A stretch of 64,000 nt of DNA, taken from Pelosinus fermentans JBW45 (GTDB lineage: Bacteria; Bacillota; Negativicutes; DSM-13327). This document shows positions 41,706 through 49,809 of this stretch, piece after piece. A model generated the notes under the pieces. That model saw only the letters and a list, made by a program, of their open reading frames with translations, did not search any database and had not been told where the DNA came from. The first letter of the stretch is position 1. Each line of letters begins with the position of its first letter. The position numbers and the translations under genes were made by a program. The stretch lies in assembly GCF_000271665.2 (NCBI RefSeq), contig NZ_CP010978.1, positions 4,881,001-4,945,000 on the forward strand, written 5' to 3'.

Positions 41706-42217
41706 GACTTTCTCCTCGCAACCTCAGGATTCTTAATCTTGCGTTTTAATTCCAACATTCCGTGAATCAAAGCCTCCGGCCGTGGCGGGCAACCGGGAAT
41801 ATACACATCGACTGGTAAAATCTTGTCCACACCGGGAACAACCGAATACGAGTCGGCAAAGGGGCCTCCAGAATTTGCACAACTGCCCATGGCGATGACA
41901 TATTTGGGTTCAGGCATCTGTTCATACAAACGCTTTAACGGACCAGCCATTGCCCAAGTCACGGTACCTGCAACAATGAGCAAATCAGCTTGTCTTGGTG
42001 AAGCACGAAAAACCTCGTACCCAAACCTTGACAAATCAAAACGCGCGGCGGCAGCCGACATCATCTCTATCGCACAGCAAGCAAGACCCGAGGACAGCGG
42101 CCACAATGAATTACTTCGCGCCCATTTTAATACGGTATCAAAACTTGTTAAAATTATATTTTTCTGCAACAAATCATTGTCTTGCTCTTCTTGCGACTCT
42201 AGTTTAGTTACTTCCAT
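41702..42217 (-). CDS. nuoB: NADH-quinone oxidoreductase subunit B
   Basis: 171 residues with the four Cys of cluster N2: the tandem pair in [10 protein letters not shown], then [12 protein letters not shown] and [10 protein letters not shown]. Terminal electron carrier to quinone. Overlaps nuoA by 10 bases. Confidence 0.93.
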   Translation of the reverse strand: MEVTKLESQEEQDNDLLQKNIILTSFDTVLKWARSNSLWPLSSGLACCAIEMMSAAAARFDLSRFGYEVFRASPRQADLLIVAGTVTWAMAGPLKRLYEQMPEPKYVIAMGSCANSGGPFADSYSVVPGVDKILPVDVYIPGCPPRPEALIHGMLELKRKIKNPEVARRKS

Positions 42218-42570
42218 TCCAATGCTCCTTTCTTCCAGGCATATCCTAGCCCTACCAATAAAATGTTAAGGAAAATAAACATTTCAATAAAGGCAAACTT
42301 TCCTAACTCCTGAAACTTAATCGCCCAAAGATATAGAAAAACAGTTTCAATATCAAAAGCGACAAATACTAATGCATACAAAAAATAACTTGCTCTAAAT
42401 TGCACCCAAGTCTCGCCAACCGTATCTACACCACACTCATAGGGCAAAGATTTTTCTATGCCATGCTGGCGAGGACGAGGGCGAATAAAAAATGCAGTTC
42501 CTAACGCTAATAGCGGAAAAACCAAAGCAACGAGCAGTAACATTCCAACATTTCCAAAATCTAGCAACAT
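42208..42570 (-). CDS. nuoA: NADH-quinone oxidoreductase subunit A
   Basis: 120 residues and three helices. [37 protein letters not shown] is present over its usual place in NuoA. First gene of the operon; GGAGGAGAGATA precedes the ATG at 42570. Confidence 0.92.
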   Translation of the reverse strand: MLLDFGNVGMLLLVALVFPLLALGTAFFIRPRPRQHGIEKSLPYECGVDTVGETWVQFRASYFLYALVFVAFDIETVFLYLWAIKFQELGKFAFIEMFIFLNILLVGLGYAWKKGALEWK

Positions 42571-43274
42571 ATTATCTCTCCTCCTTCGATAAAGAATTAC
42601 TTACGTACAATAGTAGTCTGCCACTTACACCCGACATCATATTTTCTTTTAAGCAGCCTTTTTTTATACTAAAAAACGCTTAAAGCTCCAACTATTATAG
42701 TCATCTATTTCTTTATTCCATTTGTTCCAAAATCATATTCGCTTGTTTTTCTCACCCACTCTTCCAGTGCGTTTGCTATTTAAGAATACAAAATACAAAA
42801 TACAAGTTAAGCATGTACATCAATCTTATCTCTCAATTAATGTTTTTATCTATTTTTGACGATTGTATCATAAAAAAGAAATAATTAAATTGATTCATGT
42901 CACAGTATATAAATACTTTCACGAAATTACAATATTCGTTACAACGTTCGTTACAATGCATGCAATCCCTTCATATATCTATAGTTTTTTTAATTTCTTA
43001 TTTCTTTTATTATTACTAATAATAACTTTCTCCGTACCTTAATCCAGCCCCCCCCCTTTACACTTTACCGAATGCTTTGTAGCCTTGTTTATCCACAATT
43101 ACCTGTCAAGCCCCTCCATCACTTTTCAATAGGTAACGATTAGTACAAAAGGCAATATACCTTTTTGAGGGAATGAGGACAGCACCTCAGTAAGTAGAAG
43201 ATCAAGAAGCTCTGGACATTTTTAGGGCAATCTGGGCAAGTACATCACCTAAGCCCAGGGAACGCACAAAAAAA

Positions 43275-43335
43275 TAATGCCTCAATCCCTGCAAACACAA
43301 GGATTGAGACCAATTTTCGCCGTTAGAGATGGTAC
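43275..43335. repeat. Dispersed hairpin repeat, copy B
   Basis: ATGCCTCAATCC pairs with GGATTGAG, followed by the shared TTTTCGCCGTTA and ATGGTA. On the minus strand it ends in TTATTTTTTT and can stop transcripts from 43542-43835. Confidence 0.6.
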
Positions 43336-43457
43336 TAAAGCTGCGAGCAATACCTGCTGCTCAGAGTCAAGAGAAAAGAGAATTGATTCTTCCATGGGCA
43401 ACCCCACCTGAAACATTTTATAAACTATATGATGACACTAAGCAATGGATAACTTAA
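43329..43457 (+). CDS. 42-codon ORF, doubtful
   Basis: Frame MVLKLRAIPAAQSQEKRELI... ends in DDTKQWIT. The composition is protein-like (LPWATPPETFYKLYDD), but there is no ribosome-binding site and its ATG belongs to the dispersed repeat. It may be the last part of a decayed gene. Confidence 0.2.
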   Translation: MVLKLRAIPAAQSQEKRELILPWATPPETFYKLYDDTKQWIT

Positions 43458-43541
43458 TTGTTCTGTTTGCTAGAGACTCCAGAAGACATAGACCAGCAAT
43501 TAAAGCCAAGCCCAATAAACTTTCCCCAAAGCGAATGTTTC

Positions 43542-43835
43542 TTACCGCCTTGATGGAGCCCAGCACAATGCCTGCATGATAAACTGTATGAAGTCAGAGA
43601 ACCCTTGCCGATAGCTAATAGCCATACTGGCTGCTTCCCTTTCAATGCTTTTATCCGCTAGCCTGCTTAGTGTGCAATGTAAATGTGGCGGCAATGCTGC
43701 ACGCAGCTCATCTTCACATTGTTTAGCCGCTATATCCGAATAATAATAGTCATTTGATACTTGCTGCAGTGGTATATTCAGACTAACATCCTCCATCGAA
43801 TCCAGTGCACATTCAAAAAAGCTTTGTTTTTTCAT
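43542..43835 (-). CDS. Hypothetical helical protein
   Basis: About 97 residues, predicted mostly helical (CEDELRAALPPHLHCTLSRLADKSIEREAASMAISYRQGFSDFIQF). The pattern of two helices with a terminal Y/F-x-x-G-F resembles small Firmicute proteins of the DUF6809 type, but I am not sure. ATG at 43835 with AAGGAGAGGATG. Such genes are common near mobile elements. Confidence 0.5.
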   Translation of the reverse strand: MKKQSFFECALDSMEDVSLNIPLQQVSNDYYYSDIAAKQCEDELRAALPPHLHCTLSRLADKSIEREAASMAISYRQGFSDFIQFIMQALCWAPSRR

Positions 43836-44094
43836 GATCATCCTCTCCTTCATATTTAAAATGAACTCTTGCCATGCCTTTAATTGATTGTGTCCTTATC
43901 CATGTACTCCCCTATTTTTCTCGAGCGAGTTTGACTACTCTATGTAGCTATGCTAATATGGTTGACCAATTTTTACATTTTTTTAAAAGTAATTTTATAA
44001 ATAACTAGGAACTATAATTGGATATGAGTTATAATAAAATACATATGTATTATATCTGTACCACAAATATGCAATTAATGAATTATTCAATATA

Positions 44095-44142
44095 GTAAGT
44101 AATACTTACTATATTAATAGTATAACGTAAGTATTACTTACG
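44095..44142. promoter_or_regulatory. Two palindromic operators of the XRE regulator
   Basis: GTAAGTAATACTTAC (44095-44109) and GTAAGTATTACTTAC (44127-44141) differ only at the central base. Each is part of a longer palindrome (44091-44113 and 44126-44142). Centres are 32 bp apart, three helix turns, directly upstream of the XRE gene. Confidence 0.75.
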
Positions 44143-44158
44143 GTCAAGAGGTTTTTCT

Positions 44159-44386
44159 ATGTTTAAAAAAGATCTTTTTATTGAACGTTTAAATTTACTT
44201 ATGAAAGAGACTCAAACCTCTAAGCAGGCTTTAGGAAATGCGATTGGTGTAAGTCGTCCAGCTATCAGCCAATTTGCGAGCGGTAGCAATCTGCCTTCAA
44301 TTGAAAAACTAGCGGCTATAGCTGATCATTTTGACGTATCTATTGACTATCTCGTTGGACGCTCCGATGACCCCAAGCTAAAATAG
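44159..44386 (+). CDS. Small XRE-family repressor
   Basis: 75 residues, essentially one Cro/CI helix-turn-helix (TSKQALGNAIGVSRPAISQFASGSNLPSIEKLAAIADHFDVSIDYLVGRSD). Phage- or element-type regulator. Two near-identical palindromes upstream imply autorepression. AGAGG before the ATG. Terminator at 44472. No partner gene follows on the plus strand, so it may be the survivor of a lost element. Confidence 0.85.
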   Translation: MFKKDLFIERLNLLMKETQTSKQALGNAIGVSRPAISQFASGSNLPSIEKLAAIADHFDVSIDYLVGRSDDPKLK

Positions 44387-44471
44387 TACTCATCCTAATA
44401 ATCAAATCTACCAAAATATAGGGTAAATGATCTATCCTTGAAGAAGACAGGATTAATAGTTAAAATCCAAA

Positions 44472-44507
44472 AACCAATTCCCTTGCTATAAAGGGAATTA
44501 GTTTTTA
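44472..44507 (+). terminator. Terminator of the XRE gene
   Basis: AACCAATTCCCTT (44472-44484), loop GCTATA, AAGGGAATTAGTT (44491-44503), then TTTT. Confidence 0.8.
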
Positions 44508-44622
44508 TGTTGTGCGTTAAAAGAACTCGTCTATTTATATGTTTATATGCTTAGTTTACCAATCAACACACGTAAAGAGAACCCTTTAAAGCTGATTTTC
44601 TAGCCTTAAGGGGTTCTTAGAA

Positions 44623-44752
44623 ACACAGGGACAGGGCATCTGTTTCAAGCTCTCCAAACCCGTGTTGGCGATAGTCCCGGTATTCGAGCTATTTGGCGTA
44701 TATTAGCACCATTTTGACTCTCTTGCGCTGAAACATTACCCTGTCCCCACGT
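44623..44752 (-). mobile_element. Relic of a RAYT (Y1) transposase 3' end with REP-like termini
   Basis: One minus-strand frame (44740-44645) reads GANIRQIARIPGLSPTRVWR, Ala and stop, the helix-turn-helix tail of REP-associated tyrosine transposases. It is flanked by GTGGGGACAGGG on one side and CCCTGTCCCTGTG on the other, the usual termini of these elements. The catalytic part is gone. It abuts the truncated end of the sacsin-like gene. Confidence 0.65.
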
Positions 44753-44758
44753 TTTCAT

Positions 44759-45802
44759 TCATTTTGAATCAGCATGAAGTGATTCACGATTAGCAGTGGT
44801 TAAAAAGCTTGTATTAACAAGTACTGGCAAAGAATACTTTCTTTCATCCGTTGGTAAATATGAATATAACAGTGTTTCTTGTTCAGAAATTTTAGTAATA
44901 CCATCATTCCCTACTTTGGCAGCTAACGTTAATTCAATAGAATCAGTGTTCAATAATTTATCAGGAATATTTCGTTCATCTTGTAGAGCAGTCTTTACGT
45001 CATTCGGAACTGTTAGGCTAATAGTATTTATCAACCAATCAGATTTTGAAGCATTACCATTCTTTAAGATGATTCTATCTTTTTCACTTCGATTGATTTC
45101 AATGGAAACCGATTCCATTACATCGAAATTAATCTCAGAGATATTTTTAAGAAATAAAAACATGTTCAAATTCTGAGACAGTTTTCCAACAGCCAAACTT
45201 GTCTCATTCACATTCTTCATTTGAATAATTGTGGCAACATTTGCCTCAATATTTTCAAGAAATTGATTAATGGGTTCATCAATTTCTTCAGCCTTCGTAT
45301 ATATCGGTATTATTTGCCATGGAAATTGAAATTCCCTGTCGTTTTTCTTTTCCCATATTATCTTAGCTTCATCCCAATTCCATTCAAATGGATACGATGA
45401 GTCAAATCTAAAATATTCCATATTTGAGAATATAGTTACTTTGTCAGATTGCCCAAAAACTGATTTGAAGCCAATACCTTTATAGCCTGTTTTTGTCAAA
45501 TCTGATTTCTTTGTGCCATTATTTACATTACAAATTCCCTGAAGATCACGAGTAGTAAATGGTTTCCCCGAATGAGCAACGACTAACTTATCATTAAAGA
45601 TTTTTATCCATACCTTAACTACTTCATTGTTTTGAGAAGAATCATCTGCATTTTGCAAAAGCTCATAAATAAATCGCTTTGAATCTGTATATAAGTCACC
45701 CGATAATGCATTAAGTGAACTTGCTTGGTTTACTGCTTGACTTGGATTTATATAGTTAGTGTTGTCTGAAAAAATTCTTTCAATGTCTGTTTGCAAACTC
45801 AT
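44759..45802 (-). CDS. Sacsin-like GHKL ATPase domain protein, C-terminally truncated
   Basis: 347 residues. The N-terminal ATPase of the Hsp90/sacsin type shows the N-box FIYELLQNADD (E47, N51, D53), AHSGKPFTTRDL, and the G-box TGYKGIGFKSVFG. Full-length relatives are 1000 residues or more, often in bacterial defence islands. Here the frame stops after FLTTANRESLHADSK, exactly where RAYT-type sequence begins, so the downstream domains were lost. Upstream lies an IS110 relic. Probably non-functional or a stand-alone ATPase domain. Confidence 0.78.
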   Translation of the reverse strand: MSLQTDIERIFSDNTNYINPSQAVNQASSLNALSGDLYTDSKRFIYELLQNADDSSQNNEVVKVWIKIFNDKLVVAHSGKPFTTRDLQGICNVNNGTKKSDLTKTGYKGIGFKSVFGQSDKVTIFSNMEYFRFDSSYPFEWNWDEAKIIWEKKNDREFQFPWQIIPIYTKAEEIDEPINQFLENIEANVATIIQMKNVNETSLAVGKLSQNLNMFLFLKNISEINFDVMESVSIEINRSEKDRIILKNGNASKSDWLINTISLTVPNDVKTALQDERNIPDKLLNTDSIELTLAAKVGNDGITKISEQETLLYSYLPTDERKYSLPVLVNTSFLTTANRESLHADSK

Positions 45803-45864
45803 TTTATCTCCCTATATAATCTTACTATTTTCTTCAAATCTCTCATCATATCGCAGTTTTTCAT

Positions 45865-46036
45865 CTATGCAAAACGCCGAATATCTTTCATCATCTTTTC
45901 ACTATCAAATGTGATGCCTTTCGTCAAAATGGCATAAAAGATGCGAATCAACTTACAACCAAACGCTATAATCGACTATTTCTTTTTCAGCGGATTTTTC
46001 TGCCTTGTTGTATAGTACTCATGTATTTTACGAAAC
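45865..46036 (-). mobile_element. Relic of an IS110-family transposase C-terminus
   Basis: One frame reads FRKIHEYYTTRQKNPLKKK, a stop, then SIIAFGCKLIRIFYAILTKG and on to a terminal stop at 45865. This is the end of the Transposase_20 domain of IS110/IS1111 elements. An in-frame stop and the absence of the N-terminal part show decay. Confidence 0.65.
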
Positions 46037-46051
46037 TCTCCCTATTTGTAA

Positions 46052-47503
46052 TTAATTTACTTCAATTAAGCGTTCCTTTATTTCTATAGTGTTTACTTCA
46101 TCAAAATCATATGTGAAAATAGAAGCAATAATAAGTTGATGATCAGAAAAATCACGTTTTAACAGTTCTGTCATTAATGCTATATTTGCCTGATCAACCT
46201 CTTTGCCACTTGGAGAATCAAGGATTATTGGCAATTTAATTTTCAGAGCATCCTCAATGGCGAGAATATATGCAAGGCGGAAAGCAAAAGCAGTTTTATG
46301 CATAATAGCACCAGACAATTCCTTGAGGTTTGAAGTAAAAAGATAACCCGCTGGAATTGTGTCTTTATCGCCAAGGCCAAGTTTTGTTAAATAGTTGACT
46401 ATTGTTTTTGAAATAGCAGAAACAATAGAATTATTGCTTTTCGTCTTACTGCTAATTTCATCACGGACTTCTTTTCGTTCCTTCTCTAAACGAGTTATTT
46501 CCTTCTTGATGGCAACTTGATTCATTGGAATATTTGCAATTCGCCTATCAAAAATCTCCATTTGAGTAGCGGTTTTGAAAAAGGCAATCTGCTCGAATTC
46601 ATTGTCCTTTTCTTTTTGAACCAGCTCCAGTTGGCTAGAAACTGCGGCATAATCAACTGATACTAATTTTCTCTTTGCAATCAACAAATCAATGGAATCA
46701 TTTAGTCCTACAATATTGTTTTCTGTTACAGGAAAAGTGGTTCCGTCAGGAGCCTGAACAAACAACTTCATATCTGCAACATACTTTTTGAATCGCTTAT
46801 TATCAGAAAGTGTATGGTCAATACGTTTCAATTCGGCTTTAAGGCTCCTCTGCCTTATAAGTAATTGGCTTTCAACGACATTAGTTGCTTCTTCATAGCT
46901 TTCCGTTATAAGGTCGCCGGTATCTGCAGCAAGAGATTCTCTATACTGTGCAACACTAAACATCTGGCGATATTTTTCCAGTTCTTTTGAAAGTCGAGCC
47001 TCTTTTCGTATTAAGTCTGCACAATCAAGACCAGATAATCCACGGATTAATTCTTCAATGTTGAAGTGAATGCTACCTATTACAATACCTCGATTAAGGA
47101 GTGTCCATCCCTTTTCTTGGTCTACATAGAACGCTCCCAACAAATTATTGAGAATATCTGAATTTTCGGTGCCAAATATGATTTTGTGTAAATCGTTTTG
47201 CTGTTCTGGGAGTACAAAAGTTTGCTTTTCATTATTAATAGTAACTTCGATGAAAATTTCGCTCTGTCGAAAGAGAGTTACTTCCCCGACAGCCTCACAT
47301 TCTACAACTAATTCAGCTTCACAGTTTTTGAATTTAATTTTTCGTGTATTTGGAACATTGTATCCCAATACATAAAGCATAAAACGAAGCAACGTTGTTT
47401 TGCCACAACTGTTTTTTCTGCTATGAATCAAATTGACTGAATTCGAAAAAACAAATGTACGCTCAAAGAATCCTTCTTTAAGACGAATGGATTTTATAAT
47501 CAC
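46052..47503 (-). CDS. ABC/SMC-type ATPase of a two-gene defence-like cassette
   Basis: 483 residues. Walker A SRKNSCGKTTLLR (K35; the first Gly is replaced by Ser28), helical coiled-coil-forming stretches (about 165-265 and 320-385), an ABC-signature-like LSGAIMHKTAFAFRLAYIL, and Walker B LPIILDSPSGKEV. The pattern matches the small ABC ATPases of ABC-3C/Lamassu-like anti-phage systems (DUF2326-related). It overlaps the upstream nuclease-like gene by 4 bases, so the two are translated together. The ATPase would sense or hold DNA and license the effector. A third component is not seen. Confidence 0.72.
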   Translation of the reverse strand: MIIKSIRLKEGFFERTFVFSNSVNLIHSRKNSCGKTTLLRFMLYVLGYNVPNTRKIKFKNCEAELVVECEAVGEVTLFRQSEIFIEVTINNEKQTFVLPEQQNDLHKIIFGTENSDILNNLLGAFYVDQEKGWTLLNRGIVIGSIHFNIEELIRGLSGLDCADLIRKEARLSKELEKYRQMFSVAQYRESLAADTGDLITESYEEATNVVESQLLIRQRSLKAELKRIDHTLSDNKRFKKYVADMKLFVQAPDGTTFPVTENNIVGLNDSIDLLIAKRKLVSVDYAAVSSQLELVQKEKDNEFEQIAFFKTATQMEIFDRRIANIPMNQVAIKKEITRLEKERKEVRDEISSKTKSNNSIVSAISKTIVNYLTKLGLGDKDTIPAGYLFTSNLKELSGAIMHKTAFAFRLAYILAIEDALKIKLPIILDSPSGKEVDQANIALMTELLKRDFSDHQLIIASIFTYDFDEVNTIEIKERLIEVN

Positions 47504-48507
47504 AGTTTCACCCCTCTCTTAATTCGGTCTATTGTGATGCGGTTTCTAACAATCGTATAAAGTATAATTTGAATAAGTCCTTGTAGTGTCTCTGTATCAA
47601 TCTTGTCGATTTGAAATTCTGAAAGATATGATTTCCATTTTTCCATTGCAAATGCGAGCGGTTTTTCTGAAGGCTTTTTTGTGCATATGAAACTGTTGTA
47701 ATCACTAAGAACTTTGGTAAAAAACTCGCAACGTTCACAGTGTGAATCGATAGTGGACTTGTATTGTCGCACTATTTCATCATATGTACTTGGGTCGAAC
47801 AAATCAACAAGACCATCATCACAGCGTTCCACATCAGTTGCGATAACCATTATAGGCCACACAATGTCTGCTTTTTGTAATTTGATATCTGCGTCCTTTT
47901 TAGTTCCGTTAATAAATACTTCATTTTGCCAAAGATTCATGAGTCTTTTACTCAACCCAACGATATTCAAATTTAAATCACCGATGAAATCATCAATGCA
48001 TCGTCTAACAATTTTATATCGTTCTAATTCATTGTCAGTCTCAAAGGGTAATACCTGAATCATAAATTTGCTTAAATCCAGAGGTTTATTAATATCATCA
48101 AGGTATTTATTTATTATCTGCTGTGACGAATCTGGCAAAGAAGAAAAATCACGGCGTGCATCACCTGTGAACAAATTGGTTGACACTTTTTCCCTTAATG
48201 GATTTGGAGAGTTAGTTATTAAAATTAGCTTCTGTGCATCCACTTTCTTCTCACCTTCAGAGAGGGAGGTGAGGGATTTTTGCAGATTTGCCCTGACATT
48301 ATTAAAATCCGAACTTGCTCGCTCCACAGCTTTCGCCTGTGCAAGTATATATTGATTATTTGCTAATTCCAGTTCAATGTCTTCATAATTGCCTTCTAAT
48401 CGTAGCGATTTTAAATCTTCAATATTCTCAAGCATAAGAACGATTGCTGCATTTACTTGAAAATCGAAACCAAACACAACAGCATTGGCACGTCTATCTT
48501 TTGCCAT
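47500..48507 (-). CDS. PD-(D/E)xK nuclease-like effector (DUF4297/Cap4-like)
   Basis: 335 residues from ATG 48507 (AAGGGGGATC upstream; an earlier in-frame start at 48534 has none). The N-terminus has FGFDFQVNAAIVLMLENI, then E38 in LRLEGNYEDIEL, D43, and YILAQAKAV with Q57-x-K59, the arrangement of the DUF4297/Cap4 endonuclease fold. The C-terminal ~200 residues are not recognised and may be a sensing or ATPase-contact domain (with a CERC pair near residue 255). Probably cleaves DNA upon activation by the ATPase encoded next. Confidence 0.68.
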   Translation of the reverse strand: MAKDRRANAVVFGFDFQVNAAIVLMLENIEDLKSLRLEGNYEDIELELANNQYILAQAKAVERASSDFNNVRANLQKSLTSLSEGEKKVDAQKLILITNSPNPLREKVSTNLFTGDARRDFSSLPDSSQQIINKYLDDINKPLDLSKFMIQVLPFETDNELERYKIVRRCIDDFIGDLNLNIVGLSKRLMNLWQNEVFINGTKKDADIKLQKADIVWPIMVIATDVERCDDGLVDLFDPSTYDEIVRQYKSTIDSHCERCEFFTKVLSDYNSFICTKKPSEKPLAFAMEKWKSYLSEFQIDKIDTETLQGLIQIILYTIVRNRITIDRIKRGVKL

Positions 48508-48743
48508 GATCCCCCTTCTTTCCCTCTCACGCAACGGTGAGATTTTATACGTTCTTAGTTTCTATCTTCTTTCCATCCAGAAGTATAAATGTTTGCTCAT
48601 ATAAGTCAGGGGAGGGTTGACCCACTTTTCCATTTTCGCTGTTTCCCTTCCAAATAATGCATTTATCTACTCTCCCAATTCCCTTAACACTGTTTTTCTT
48701 CCTCTTTCTACAAAACCCTTCTTGTTTTTTACTTTTTTGTATA

Positions 48744-48792
48744 AAAAGGGCTCTGCGAACGAAACATCAAATTTCGTTTGCGGAGCCCTTTT
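48744..48792. terminator. Strong 21-bp hairpin
   Basis: Arms 48744-48764 and 48772-48792 pair over 21 positions (two G-U type differences) around AAAAGGGCTC/GAGCCCTTTT. T runs on both sides. It insulates the nuclease gene from upstream transcription. Confidence 0.75.
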
Positions 48793-48948
48793 ATCTATTA
48801 AATATTCCCTATTCATTACTTCTCTATCAACGCCACACACTCCACATGCACCGTGATAAAAAGATGATACTAATACACGGATAATTTGAAAGTTTGACAC
48901 CCCTCAAAATGCCACGCCACCCCTATGACACCCTGCGGCACCCCCGAT

Positions 48949-49050
48949 GAGTCAGATGACGTTTCTTTGTCTTACCACTTCTACTAAAAACAATTATATT
49001 ATCACTATTTTATTCCCTAGATACAGAGTCAGGTGACGGTTCTTCGACTC
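48949..49050. repeat. Two REP-like sequences
   Basis: GAGTCAGATGACGTTTCTTT (48949-48968) and GAGTCAGGTGACGGTTCTTC followed by GACTC (49026-49050, a hairpin). They resemble the GGGGACGGTTCT repeats mobilised by RAYT transposases. A related one lies near 63671-63697. Confidence 0.5.
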
Positions 49051-49151
49051 ATAATATTACTTCCTGAACTATACCATATTATTTAACTATCTAACTAAAT
49101 CCGACAACCCCCTTGTGTATAAGACGAACTCCTGTCCACTTCAGCAGAAAA

Positions 49152-49240
49152 AGATAGCCTGATCCCTTATTATAAAAGGGTCCAGGCTATTTTCGCCGTT
49201 ATAAATGGTATGGTTCCCCGTATCAGGTCTAACGGCGAAT
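49152..49240. repeat. Dispersed hairpin repeat, copy C
   Basis: A first stem (GCCTGATCCCTT / AAGGGTCCAGGC) is followed by TTCGCCGTTA (near 49192-49201) and its exact complement TAACGGCGAA (49230-49239), enclosing the block ATGGTATGGTTCCCCGTATC shared with copies A and B. Confidence 0.6.
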
Positions 49241-49298
49241 TTACTATAAAGGTAGATCAGGATTCGGTTCGCTAAGGAAAATCGAGTCCCTGTCTGTT

Positions 49299-49415
49299 CC
49301 ATGTTTCAACACTAAGAGCATTTTCCCCAGTGACAAAGCCCTGGAGAAAATGCTCTACTTGGTTCCAAGAAGTTCTATTAGGAAGCAGACCTACAGGCCC
49401 AAATTTGGAGTGTGA
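49299..49415 (+). mobile_element. Relic of an IS256-family transposase
   Basis: The frame reads FNTKSIFPSDKALEKMLYL before losing similarity. This matches the C-terminal region of Mutator/IS256 transposases (FPSDKALEKMLYLA). Only about 20 codons are convincing. Confidence 0.5.
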
Positions 49416-49809
49416 TCCCAGCCCAGTTGGTCGGTTACTTCGCGAAACGTACTATTGCAGGTCGGCTAAATTGCTTTTCCTGCTTCATAAGCTAATAATA
49501 AATGTTCTTTATTATTAGCTGCGGTGTTGGGGTCTCCGCCACCCGTTAGCAGCAGAGTACTAAAATATACTTTGTAATTACTGCTATAACCCAGCTGCTA
49601 ATATAGTTTATTTTCAATGAGAAGGTTCTATTATTAACCGACTCATAGCCACCAACGACCGGTGGTGGTTTCTTTATACCATAAGATAGACAGCCGTGTA
49701 CCAAATCGGTATACGGCTGATAGTATTACTAATATAACAAGTCTTTAATACTACAATGCATGTAGCAACACTCTATTACTCAAAACTTAATTGTACGTAC
49801 GATTAAGTT
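49416..49809. other. Intergenic, hairpins only
   Basis: No gene seen. CAGCCGTGTACC (49691-49702) and GGTATACGGCTG (49708-49719) form a stem downstream of manA. A CCACCA/TGGTGG hairpin lies near 49650-49670. Confidence 0.5.

Larger units (their letters stand above)
42571..43541. other. Long leader/intergenic region upstream of nuoA
   Basis: No convincing gene apart from a short frame at 43329-43457. It contains a run of nine C near 43047-43055, AT-rich sequence where the nuo promoter should lie, and dispersed repeat copy B. I could not identify a clear promoter. Confidence 0.5.

Noticed and set aside
46052-48507. Calling the cassette a complete Lamassu system
   Set aside because: The ATPase is too short for a typical SMC-like LmuB and no LmuC is encoded; the looser description is safer.
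48617-48884. Short plus-strand frames upstream of the nuclease gene
   Set aside because: They translate a 21-bp hairpin and have no ribosome-binding site.
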